DNA from: a virus
DNA: 64,000 bases
Virus record (IMG/VR): IMGVR_UViG_3300009684_001510
Coordinates: 1-64,000 of that record
Direction: 5' to 3' (one strand)
Below, piece after piece: positions 1-6,294 of this stretch (position 1 is its first letter; each line of letters starts with the position of its first letter). The notes under the pieces are model-generated. The model searched no databases. It saw nothing but the letters and a program-made list of their open reading frames with translations, and had not been told where the DNA came from. The position numbers and the translations under genes were made by a program.

Positions 1-274
1 AAATCAAATACAATATCGTAAAAAAGATATGCCAGAACTATGGTATAACTGGCAGGAAAAAACTCGTAGATATTATTGTGATTTCTTTGTAGCAGACGAT
101 AACCTGGTAGTAGAGATTAAAAGTCCATTTACTTTGAGTCGCGATCTTGATATCGTAAAACAGAAAATCCGTTCTGCTCAAACCAAGGGACACAAAGTTC
201 TCCTGTTAGTATTTGATCGCTATGGACAGGTCGCACTGTTACCGGCTGAAATTGATTTCCTACTAACTGAATAA
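1..274 (+). CDS. Homing endonuclease, C-terminal catalytic part (truncated by window edge)
   Basis: The reading frame is open from the first bases of the window, so the true start lies outside; the first in-window ATG at 29 is unlikely to be the real start. The C-terminal domain reads like the PD-(D/E)xK/Vsr-like nuclease core of phage homing endonucleases: an aromatic-rich strand leading to YYCDFF, then VVEIKSPFT, then KVLLLVFD. The acidic D and the E-x-K are the likely metal-binding residues. It converges with the phosphoesterase gene and overlaps its 3' end by 146 bp, which is unusual and suggests the endonuclease was inserted or that one C-terminus is extended. Family placement comes from motif spacing only. 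Confidence 0.6.
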   Translation, partial: NQIQYRKKDMPELWYNWQEKTRRYYCDFFVADDNLVVEIKSPFTLSRDLDIVKQKIRSAQTKGHKVLLLVFDRYGQVALLPAEIDFLLTE

Positions 275-1007
275 TAATCCAATCACCGTTGTGTGTTTCA
301 CACAAGGCAGTACAACTTTCTACCCAGTCCCCGGTATTACTGTACCAAACTCCATCTATTAGTTTTATTTCGGCCAAGTGTATATGGCCACATATAATAC
401 CATCATATCCGCGTTTCTTACAATACGCTGCCAGATTCCGTTCAAAGTGGAATATAAAATCCACAGCTTTTTTTACTCGTCCTTTAAGATACTGGCTAAG
501 ACTAAAGTACCCAAAACCAAAGCGATGGCGTATCCAATTGAACCTACTATTAAGCGATAAAATGATATCATATGCTCGATCTCCTAAAAATGCTATCCAG
601 GGTGCTAGTCTGGTGATGCCATCAAACAAGTCACCGTGAATGACTAGATAATGCTTACCATCGGCACCTATATGCTCTATTTGATTGTGTATTTCTACTA
701 GACCAAAACTGAAACCATACGGAATCATTGGTCTTAAAAATTCGTCGTGATTACCTGCAATGTATACTACTCTGGTGCCACGTTTGGCATGACCTAAGAC
801 CCTACGAACAACATTGGTGTGACTTTGTTTCCATCGCCATTTGTTCTGCTGTATGCGCCAGGCATCGATGATGTCGCCGACCAGGTACAAAGTCTCACAA
901 GAGTTATGCTTCAAAAAATTATCAAGTTGCTCCGCCTTGCAATCTCTTGTTCCTAAATGTACATCACTCACACATATTGTTCTATAAGTTTTGAGTTTAT
1001 TTGACAT
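129..1007 (-). CDS. Calcineurin-like metallophosphoesterase, LpxH/UDP-2,3-diacylglucosamine hydrolase-like
   Basis: 292 residues. The dimetal phosphoesterase motifs appear in order: SDVHLG near residue 14, GDIIDAW near 44, AGNHDE near 84, HGD near 124 and CGHIHL near 207. The tryptophan after GDIID and the YSNTGDWVES segment are typical of the UDP-2,3-diacylglucosamine pyrophosphatase branch, which acts in lipid A synthesis. A phage copy might alter the host envelope or act on another phosphoester; that is inference. The last ~40 residues lie antisense to the convergent endonuclease gene. An ATAAATA box lies just upstream of the start. Confidence 0.8.
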   Translation of the reverse strand: MSNKLKTYRTICVSDVHLGTRDCKAEQLDNFLKHNSCETLYLVGDIIDAWRIQQNKWRWKQSHTNVVRRVLGHAKRGTRVVYIAGNHDEFLRPMIPYGFSFGLVEIHNQIEHIGADGKHYLVIHGDLFDGITRLAPWIAFLGDRAYDIILSLNSRFNWIRHRFGFGYFSLSQYLKGRVKKAVDFIFHFERNLAAYCKKRGYDGIICGHIHLAEIKLIDGVWYSNTGDWVESCTALCETHNGDWIIIQLVGNQFQPVTVRPVHSDQILTGELCVPWFEQNGFSVLRYQDRDSK

Positions 1008-1109
1008 ACAGATATTTATTGTAAAATGTTTACCAGAATATTACAACTGTGTTACAAATATAAATTGCAAATACAAAGATCATAAATATCTACACTTAAC
1101 ACTACTGCT

Positions 1110-1117
1110 GATAAATA
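1110..1117 (+). promoter_or_regulatory. Late-type promoter box GATAAATA
   Basis: GATAAATA lies about 45 nt upstream of the lipoprotein start, and a second CATAAATA lies at 1081-1088. Both match the T4 late consensus TATAAATA at seven of eight positions, and this variant recurs upstream of several other genes in the window. Confidence 0.4.
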
Positions 1118-1160
1118 TCTTTGAGACTTGCAGGATTTCATTAATTCAAGGAAACTTAAC

Positions 1161-1796
1161 ATGAAAAAAATTGTATCGCTATTTTTATTGACAGCATTAA
1201 CAGCCTGTGGCGGTGGAGGTACTTCAACAGACGTATCAACACCACAAGCAGTGAAATCATCAGTGGAAACAACCACTGATCTACCAACATTTATTCAACT
1301 AACTCCCGGCATGGCCACTATTAGTGGATTTGTTGCTGGACCGGTCAGAGAACCAATCCCAGTGATAAAATTATCGGTGGAGACACTTGCTCAAATGCCT
1401 CCACCGTTTGTAACTGGTCCAAATCCTGATGGATCACCGTCTGGCCCGTTTGTTGCTGGGCCTGTACCGTTTGTTACAGGACCACAACCGCAAACACCCT
1501 GTGCGCCTCAGTTTGTAGCTGGACCTGTTGTTGGGCCTACACCCTGTACTGTGCCAGTTCCCAGTGTGCCAGTAGTTGGACCGGGTCCTGTAGCCCAGTT
1601 GCCTTTTGTGATTGGTCCTATCGCAGGTCCTGTTGTTACATTAACTCCGCCCGTAGTAATTGGACCCAGCATTGTAACACAACCTGTGATCAATTACTGT
1701 ACCAATGGATTTGTAGTTGGACCGTGTACACCACTGCCCACTACATGTAAACCGGATACCCCCGGTGGATTTGTAACAGGCCCTTGCTCGCCGTGA
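1161..1796 (+). CDS. Repeat lipoprotein with FVxGP motifs
   Basis: The start at 1161 was chosen over an upstream in-frame ATG at 1128 because an AAGGA site precedes it and the protein then opens with a proper lipoprotein signal: KK, a hydrophobic stretch and the lipobox LTAC (Cys16), followed by GGGG. The mature 195 residues are low in complexity and rich in Pro, Val and Gly, with about ten copies of FVAGP, FVTGP, FVVGP or similar, spaced by Pro-rich linkers and a few Cys. It is probably anchored in a host membrane. No catalytic motif is visible. Similar lipoproteins in phages can act in superinfection exclusion, but nothing here proves that. A strong terminator follows directly. Confidence 0.7.
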   Translation: MKKIVSLFLLTALTACGGGGTSTDVSTPQAVKSSVETTTDLPTFIQLTPGMATISGFVAGPVREPIPVIKLSVETLAQMPPPFVTGPNPDGSPSGPFVAGPVPFVTGPQPQTPCAPQFVAGPVVGPTPCTVPVPSVPVVGPGPVAQLPFVIGPIAGPVVTLTPPVVIGPSIVTQPVINYCTNGFVVGPCTPLPTTCKPDTPGGFVTGPCSP

Positions 1797-1820
1797 AAAA
1801 GCCCCTTGCGGGGCTTTCAT
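1797..1820. terminator. Rho-independent terminator, bidirectional
   Basis: A GC-rich hairpin (AAAGCCCC, short loop, GGGGCTTT) starts at the stop codon of the lipoprotein gene and precedes the stop of the small convergent gene at 1828. A and T tracts flank it, so it can serve both converging transcripts. Confidence 0.85.
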
Positions 1821-1827
1821 CTCTGTG

Positions 1828-1986
1828 TTAAATCTGAACTATGGTCCACTTGTGTGTGAATGGTTTGCCTTCGGCCTTGTGTTTCAAGATTTTGGCGAAT
1901 TCTTTCTTACGAAGTTCAAGCTGTTTCTCGGCATCGTGGTCGAAGCATGCCTTATACAACTCAGAAATTAATTTTCGTTGTTTCAT
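1828..1986 (-). CDS. Small basic protein, 52 aa, unknown
   Basis: 52 residues, starting [14 protein letters not shown] and ending [13 protein letters not shown] near-perfect AAGGAGG ribosome-binding site sits 7 nt before the ATG, and a perfect late promoter box is just upstream at 2008-2015. It is rich in Lys, Glu and His and predicted helical, with no signal peptide or membrane segment. I do not recognise the family. The combination of late box, strong ribosome site, good codon structure and shared terminator makes it a convincing real gene. Confidence 0.75.
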   Translation of the reverse strand: MKQRKLISELYKACFDHDAEKQLELRKKEFAKILKHKAEGKPFTHKWTIVQI

Positions 1987-2007
1987 AGGTTGCCCCTCCT
2001 TGAAAAC

Positions 2008-2015
2008 TATTTATA
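2008..2015 (-). promoter_or_regulatory. T4-like late promoter TATAAATA
   Basis: An exact TATAAATA on the minus strand, 22 nt upstream of the ATG of the 52-residue gene and followed by its AAGGAGG ribosome site. Confidence 0.6.
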
Positions 2016-2068
2016 CCGTTTTGAGTTAAAACAAGATTTTCTAGCCAAATTATGTACGATTAACAATA

Positions 2069-2716
2069 TCAACGTGACATTAAATTATTAACAAAGTCCA
2101 GCAGTAGGGTATGATGTTGGCCGTGATGCCAATGCCGCTTTAAGTACGGCGTTGCATACCAAGATTCTAAACTGTCGGGACATGCTCCCATAAGTCCAAT
2201 TCTATTCTGTATTATGGCCATTGGGTCACCGTTTGCATATGAAGCAATGGTGGTGAATTTTTTAGCATCACCTACAAAAGCACATCCATCGCGGAAGAAC
2301 ATTTTCTGAGGCGTATTATTCCATATGACCGATGCAACTGTATTATAACTACGTCTGATATCAGCAGTGGGGCGTTTAATGTATTGCACAGCATCTACAC
2401 CGTCTAATATGTCAAAGAAGTGTTTTCCGGCCCAGTATGCACCAATGCATATTCCCAGATAACGGCCGCCATTACTAACATAGTCTGCCATTGCGTTTGC
2501 GGATTTTCTTAGAAAATATCCATCATAGTCGTCGGCTTCTCCCACACCACCAGGCAATGCAACCATGTCTACATTCTTAAATGTACTAGAATTGCATTGT
2601 GCGTGACTAAACATTTTAATATTGTAGTATGGTGAAAGCACTTTAACCACACCATCGCAGCATTCTTCTGCTTCTTTGGAAGAATAATCTTTAAGCAGGG
2701 CAATAGTAGGCTTCAT
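2069..2716 (-). CDS. BPL_N / class I glutamine amidotransferase-like protein
   Basis: 215 residues. ALPGGVGEADDYD near 53-65 and YLGICIGAYWAG near 86-97 form the nucleophile elbow (GICIGA, Cys nucleophile) of the DJ-1/glutamine-amidotransferase fold. The order matches the BPL_N family, related to the N-terminus of large biotin-protein ligases. A histidine-rich stretch near the C-terminus (HWHHGQHH) may hold the catalytic His. Substrate unknown. Its ATG overlaps the stop of a 43-residue membrane protein (ATGA), so the two are probably translationally coupled. Confidence 0.75.
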   Translation of the reverse strand: MKPTIALLKDYSSKEAEECCDGVVKVLSPYYNIKMFSHAQCNSSTFKNVDMVALPGGVGEADDYDGYFLRKSANAMADYVSNGGRYLGICIGAYWAGKHFFDILDGVDAVQYIKRPTADIRRSYNTVASVIWNNTPQKMFFRDGCAFVGDAKKFTTIASYANGDPMAIIQNRIGLMGACPDSLESWYATPYLKRHWHHGQHHTLLLDFVNNLMSR

Positions 2717-2844
2717 TTGAATATTGTATGTTCTGAATTAATCCACATGATCAATATTATTAGCCATAATATTCTTAATATATGGTCGACGATTATTTCA
2801 TACCAATCAAACCATGTTTTTTTATTTTGATCTTGTTGTGTCAT
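2713..2844 (-). CDS. Small membrane protein, 43 aa
   Basis: 43 residues with a polar N-terminus (MTQQDQNKKTWFDW) and one membrane helix (ILRILWLIILIM). The start lies inside the 3' end of the upstream 48-residue gene (23-nt overlap) and the stop overlaps the ATG of the BPL_N gene. This interlocked layout and the clear helix support a real coupled gene. Function unknown. Confidence 0.6.
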   Translation of the reverse strand: MTQQDQNKKTWFDWYEIIVDHILRILWLIILIMWINSEHTIFK

Positions 2845-2968
2845 GTTGTATTGCCGGTTGTTCTATATTAATTTCGGGTTCAATATATTTGTCCCAAACT
2901 TTTTGACCAGCATTCCAGCCAAATACTGTACAAAATCCTATAATAACATATGTAAGAATAAATTCCAT
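2822..2968 (-). CDS. Small membrane protein, 48 aa
   Basis: 48 residues opening MEFILTYVIIGFCTVFGW, a single N-terminal membrane helix, followed by a charged tail. AGGAG lies 8 nt upstream of the ATG. It is the first gene of a three-gene overlapping run ending in the BPL_N gene. Function unknown; an inner-membrane accessory protein is the simplest reading. Confidence 0.65.
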   Translation of the reverse strand: MEFILTYVIIGFCTVFGWNAGQKVWDKYIEPEINIEQPAIQHDTTRSK

Positions 2969-3057
2969 TGTTGTTCTCCTAACTGTATTTATTGGGGAAG
3001 TTTCTAGGGATTAATTTTCTTTAATAGCAAGCGGGATATCTGTATGCTACATATTGG

Positions 3058-3090
3058 TCAGTGCATGAACAAGGCAATAGTAGGTTTCAT
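3058..3090 (-). pseudogene. Duplicated and truncated 5' end of the BPL_N gene
   Basis: A 10-codon reading frame encodes MKPTIALFMH before TGA. Its first seven codons repeat those of the intact BPL_N gene at 2716 (MKPTIAL) with about one base change. It lies ~340 bp upstream of that gene, between it and the next gene, so it looks like the remnant of a duplication or rearrangement rather than a functional peptide. Confidence 0.45.
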
Positions 3091-3099
3091 AATGTTTTG

Positions 3100-4230
3100 T
3101 TAAATTTTAATAATAGATTCAGGGCCCATTAATTCTTTAGATCCCTGCATGGTTCGATCTTGATTACGAATTCCCGGTGTACTTGTATCTTGTACTGGTG
3201 CTGCTCCGGGTACTGATTGTGTTGTTGTTGTTGTTGCTGTAGTAACGGGTGGTGCGGGTGGTGCTTCGGGTGGAGATAGTGTAAGGTCATCTAGCCATTT
3301 GACTTTTCTAGTTTCGTTCTTTGTATTAGTTTCTGCTCTAGCATTCTTAAGACCTAGATCCGGTCTACCTGTCATGTACCTAACTGTAAGATAGGGTTCG
3401 TATATACCAGTAGGAGTAACACCATTATCATACACAGTGTCACCATTTAATTTAAACACACCCGAACCTGCTGGAGCTATAGAAACTTTACCTACTAGAA
3501 CGCAATTAACATTAGAAACTCCAACATCTTGTCCAAAATCTTTTCCAAAAACAATTTTATTTTTAATTTCATTGTTGTTGAGGTGAAGTCCAAATGATTC
3601 TCGTGGACCTAATTCTCCTCCTGTAATTTCTTTTATCTTATCGACCCATGCTTTTATAGTTGGATATGATCCGACTAAATGTGTAAAACCACCCCACTTT
3701 TTAAAATTATCTGCTTTTAGACTGACATATGCAACCGGCTCATTATTTTCATTAACGACCGTCATATCGCTTTTTACCCTTCCAGGCGTTTTTTCAAATC
3801 TTGCTGCATTAACTATTGATCCCTTGCCGACTATTAATTTAATAAAAGGTTGACCTGCTTTTAATTTTTCTAATTCTTCAGATAACCCGGCAATTTGAGC
3901 TTGTTCTTTTCTTTCTCGAGAGAATGAACCTTCTCCGCCAAACTCTTTTGTTTTTTTAATTTTACCAAATGAAATAAACCTTGGTGGCTCTTCTATTGTT
4001 TTTAATTGGAAATTGGTGTTGTTTTGTTCCAAATTTTGAGCAATTTCGTCGTATTGGGTGGGATCAAATATAACTTTTTCTTCGCCCGCTGCTGTTTTAA
4101 TTGTAAAAGGTGTCTGCATTATTATTTTATCTAAGAAAATAGGAACTCTATCTCTGTTAGGATGGTCCTTGTACTTGAACATTTCCTTATTGGTCAAATA
4201 TGTTTCTGGTAAAAATTCTCTTGCTCTCAT
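3100..4230 (-). CDS. Conserved phage protein with possible PD-(D/E)xK-like core and MRAREFL N-terminus
   Basis: 376 residues. It begins MRAREFL, an N-terminal signature I associate with virion or prohead-linked proteins of T4-like aquatic phages. The middle has KSDMTVVN...EPVAYVSLKA...WGGF, whose D-x(n)-S-x-K pattern resembles a PD-(D/E)xK nuclease-like fold. The C-terminal ~80 residues are Pro/Thr-rich and look like a disordered linker. A perfect late box (4237-4244) precedes the ATG, which fits late, structural-phase expression. The nuclease link is inference. No ribosome site is obvious between late box and ATG. Confidence 0.55.
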   Translation of the reverse strand: MRAREFLPETYLTNKEMFKYKDHPNRDRVPIFLDKIIMQTPFTIKTAAGEEKVIFDPTQYDEIAQNLEQNNTNFQLKTIEEPPRFISFGKIKKTKEFGGEGSFSRERKEQAQIAGLSEELEKLKAGQPFIKLIVGKGSIVNAARFEKTPGRVKSDMTVVNENNEPVAYVSLKADNFKKWGGFTHLVGSYPTIKAWVDKIKEITGGELGPRESFGLHLNNNEIKNKIVFGKDFGQDVGVSNVNCVLVGKVSIAPAGSGVFKLNGDTVYDNGVTPTGIYEPYLTVRYMTGRPDLGLKNARAETNTKNETRKVKWLDDLTLSPPEAPPAPPVTTATTTTTQSVPGAAPVQDTSTPGIRNQDRTMQGSKELMGPESIIKI

Positions 4231-4236
4231 AACAAG

Positions 4237-4244
4237 TATTTATA
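4237..4244 (-). promoter_or_regulatory. T4-like late promoter TATAAATA
   Basis: An exact TATAAATA on the minus strand, seven bases before the ATG at 4230. It overlaps the stop codon of the bilin reductase gene, so late transcription of the downstream gene starts at or just beyond the end of the bilin operon. Confidence 0.55.
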
Positions 4245-4905
4245 CCACTTCTGGAAACAGAATTTCGCTAACAAATTTTTTCATTTTAGATTCTTCTACA
4301 CCCATAGCAACCATACTTTTAATTACGTGAGGATTCTGCTTTTGATAATGACAATACCGATTCTGTGCCATGTGATAATCTGCTAGATCTTGCTGTGTGT
4401 TTCCCACATGTTTTAGGTAATAATCTAATGTTCTAGTGGCTAATTCGCATAAGTTATCTAATTCTTCACCTATTCTTACATTACCTGCGGCAACCATGGC
4501 AGGACTGAATATACTACTTGCCCACTCAGGAAGGTTTCTAGGTCGTTGCCAGTTGTAATATAGTGTTTCATTAGCGAACCAATGCATCATAGGATGACTA
4601 GGATCGCCTGCTGAACTATAATCACAGAATGCACCTGTAATTTTGTTTGGACCGCATACAGCATCAAACCCAAAAATAGGACTAGAGTCGTTGAAATGTG
4701 GAAACACCGTACAATGTAGAATGTATATATTGTGACTTTCTCTATTGTCTACAATTTCTATATGTGCTCTACGATATCGAGGACTTGCCCAAAGTTGATT
4801 ATGCCACTCGTAATCTAAATTACCAGTTATCGGTTCACCGGTAGCATTGAATCGATCTTCAAACTTCTTGGCTAATTCTTCAATTTTGTCCCAAACTGCT
4901 GTCAT
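4240..4905 (-). CDS. Ferredoxin-dependent bilin reductase (PcyX/PebS-like)
   Basis: 221 residues, the usual length for phage bilin reductases. Conserved landmarks: SPRYRRAHIE (41-50), ILHCTVFPHF (62-71), IFGFDAVCGP (77-86), AFCDYSS (92-98), and AQNRYCHYQKQN (180-191). Asp95 matches the catalytic Asp105 of PcyA. Position 70 is His where PcyA has Glu76, and Asp176 falls in the region of the second catalytic Asp of PebS. This pattern points to the viral four-electron enzymes making phycoerythrobilin (PebS/PcyX) rather than to PcyA. It overlaps the heme oxygenase gene by 26 bp, so the substrate biliverdin is produced by its operon partner. Electrons would come from ferredoxin. Product specificity cannot be settled from sequence alone. 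Confidence 0.88.
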   Translation of the reverse strand: MTAVWDKIEELAKKFEDRFNATGEPITGNLDYEWHNQLWASPRYRRAHIEIVDNRESHNIYILHCTVFPHFNDSSPIFGFDAVCGPNKITGAFCDYSSAGDPSHPMMHWFANETLYYNWQRPRNLPEWASSIFSPAMVAAGNVRIGEELDNLCELATRTLDYYLKHVGNTQQDLADYHMAQNRYCHYQKQNPHVIKSMVAMGVEESKMKKFVSEILFPEVV

Positions 4906-5422
4906 ATGATTCCATTATTTTAATTGCCCATTCAAAGGCTATGTTGGCTTCAACAGCCATATCGTCTGAAAGCATAGTACGTACAGTTTTAATTAACTCA
5001 GCACGATCTTCAAACTCTAAATGTGAGTGAGGTGCTTGCACAATTTTTTTAATCATTTGGCCGCCATGTAGATCTCCCATGTGCCATGTATAAAGATGTG
5101 CCATAATACGTTTAGGATCATCTAACGACCTTATATAACTAGCATAATCTTTAGTTATTGATTTATATGTATTAAAACTTCCTATAGGTTTATCCATAGC
5201 TTTGTAGTCGTCCATGATTAATCCTGCACGTTCAAACCCCGGTAATGCATCTAACAATCCTGCTTGACGAGCAGCATGTTCGATCTCGTTATACCATAGT
5301 TGTTTTTGGTAAGTGAAATCTACCCATAAATCAAAAGGCAGGGTTTTTGCAAACACTGCCTTCATAAAAGGGGTATCTTCCGCTTGTTGATGTTTTTCAG
5401 CGGTTAATTCTTTTAAGCTCAT
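4880..5422 (-). CDS. Heme oxygenase (biliverdin-producing)
   Basis: 180 residues, close to cyanophage Ho1 length. The proximal heme ligand is in TAEKHQQAE (His11), and the distal helix has MGDLHGGQ (116-122), the GDLSGGQ motif in which the kinked glycines stack on heme. The enzyme opens heme to biliverdin, CO and iron using reduced ferredoxin. It is followed by the bilin reductase with a 26-bp overlap, the arrangement known for phage heme oxygenase-bilin reductase pairs. It is preceded by clpS 9 bp away, so it probably shares the chaperone transcript. Freed iron could also feed the phage class I RNR, which is inference. Confidence 0.92.
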   Translation of the reverse strand: MSLKELTAEKHQQAEDTPFMKAVFAKTLPFDLWVDFTYQKQLWYNEIEHAARQAGLLDALPGFERAGLIMDDYKAMDKPIGSFNTYKSITKDYASYIRSLDDPKRIMAHLYTWHMGDLHGGQMIKKIVQAPHSHLEFEDRAELIKTVRTMLSDDMAVEANIAFEWAIKIMESYDSSLGQN

Positions 5423-5431
5423 AATATTTTC

Positions 5432-5734
5432 TCATTCTGCGGTTATCTTAATTATCAAAGGCCAACCGTGCAGCCTTGCTAAATTGGTTCCATCTAATTG
5501 TTTTTGCTCTGCAACCTCATGAGTATATGTGCCAACAATTGCACTTTCTTCATTATGAATTTTTAAAGTTAATTCCATTGCTGTGCTTTCATTATGCCTA
5601 AATATTAAAATTAACATTGCAATAACAAATTCCATGGGGGTGGAATTATCATTACAAACAATAACATTAAATTTTCCAGGTTCTTTTACATTTGTAGTTT
5701 TAGACTTTTTTTCAATGATTGTATCAGTGGTCAT
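5432..5734 (-). CDS. clpS: ClpS, N-degron adaptor
   Basis: 100 residues. Core motifs: NVIVCNDNSTPMEFV, the helix LTLKIHNEE, and VGTYTHEVAE, then LARLHGWPL. The His of KIHNEE and the Asp of CND match residues of the E. coli N-degron pocket (Asp35, His66); the usual second Asp (Asp36) is Asn here, which could shift specificity. ClpS delivers N-degron substrates to ClpAP. No ClpA or ClpP is in the window, so it would act on host ClpA. A GC-rich hairpin (5753-5768) precedes it. Confidence 0.88.
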   Translation of the reverse strand: MTTDTIIEKKSKTTNVKEPGKFNVIVCNDNSTPMEFVIAMLILIFRHNESTAMELTLKIHNEESAIVGTYTHEVAEQKQLDGTNLARLHGWPLIIKITAE

Positions 5735-5752
5735 AATTTTATTTAATTTAGT

Positions 5753-5768
5753 GGGGGCAAATGCCCCC
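5753..5768 (-). other. Hairpin GGGGGC-N4-GCCCCC in clpS leader
   Basis: A perfect 6-bp GC stem with a 4-nt loop lies between the hsp20 stop and the clpS start. No T-run follows on the minus strand, so it is not a standard terminator. It resembles the GGGCA-N3-TGCCC hairpins before hsp20 and dnaK. Confidence 0.55.
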
Positions 5769-5774
5769 GGGGGT

Positions 5775-6209
5775 TTACTCAGCTTTAATTTTTAATACAC
5801 GAGGTTTTAATGCATCGGGAACAATACGCTTTAATTCAATTGTAAGCACGCCATTCTTAATCTTACCCTCGCCAACTTCCATGTGTTCAGCTAATGTCCA
5901 GCTACGTGTGAAATCGCGGAATGAAAGTCCACGATGTAAAAACTCAGCAGTTATATCATTGCTCTTGTCTCGAACACCCTTAACAATGAGTTGATTCTGA
6001 TCAATCTCAACTGTGACTTCATCCTTAGCAAAACCTGTAACAGCGATTTCAATCTCGTAAGAGGCATCGTCGTGTTTAACAATATTGTAAGGTGGGTAAT
6101 TGTCTTTGAGTTGATTTGCAAAACGATGTTCAAAATCGTCAAACATTGAATCAAATCCTAAGAGTGCTCTGTTTAGAGCGTTGGTATCAAAACGTACTAA
6201 TTGTGTCAT
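5775..6209 (-). CDS. Hsp20/IbpA-type small heat-shock protein
   Basis: 144 residues, opening MTQLVRFDTNALNRALLGFD as in bacterial IbpA. The alpha-crystallin domain spans about 35-125 (YPPYNIVKHDDASYEIEIAV, DEVTVEIDQNQLIVKG, LHRGLSFRDFTRSWTL), with the conserved GVLTIEL strand near 118. It is an ATP-independent holdase that would hand clients to DnaK, whose gene is directly upstream. AAAGGAG precedes the ATG. Two hairpins fill the 85-bp gap to dnaK. Small heat-shock proteins are widespread in T4-like aquatic phages, but pairing with a full DnaK is rare. Confidence 0.93.
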   Translation of the reverse strand: MTQLVRFDTNALNRALLGFDSMFDDFEHRFANQLKDNYPPYNIVKHDDASYEIEIAVTGFAKDEVTVEIDQNQLIVKGVRDKSNDITAEFLHRGLSFRDFTRSWTLAEHMEVGEGKIKNGVLTIELKRIVPDALKPRVLKIKAE

Positions 6210-6241
6210 AATTTTCTCCTTTAAAAGTAAGTGACAACATT

Positions 6242-6283
6242 GGGCACTATGCCCTAAAGTGGGACCCTTAATAGGTATCCCAC
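6242..6283 (-). other. Paired hairpins in hsp20 leader
   Basis: Two inverted repeats lie between dnaK and hsp20: GGGCA-N3-TGCCC at 6242-6254 and GTGGGA...TCCCAC at 6259-6283. The first is almost the same as the hairpin in the dnaK leader, and both are followed by CACTTACT and an AAGGAGAAA ribosome site. Neither has the T-run of a terminator. Confidence 0.6.
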
Positions 6284-6294
6284 GATATTATTTA

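Noticed and set aside
289-639. Rightward open frames across the LpxH-like phosphoesterase gene
   Set aside because: They are antisense to a protein with all dimetal motifs, lack ribosome sites and show no domain pattern.
1052-1276. Leftward 74-residue frame opposite the lipoprotein start
   Set aside because: It is antisense to the signal peptide and lipobox and has no ribosome site.
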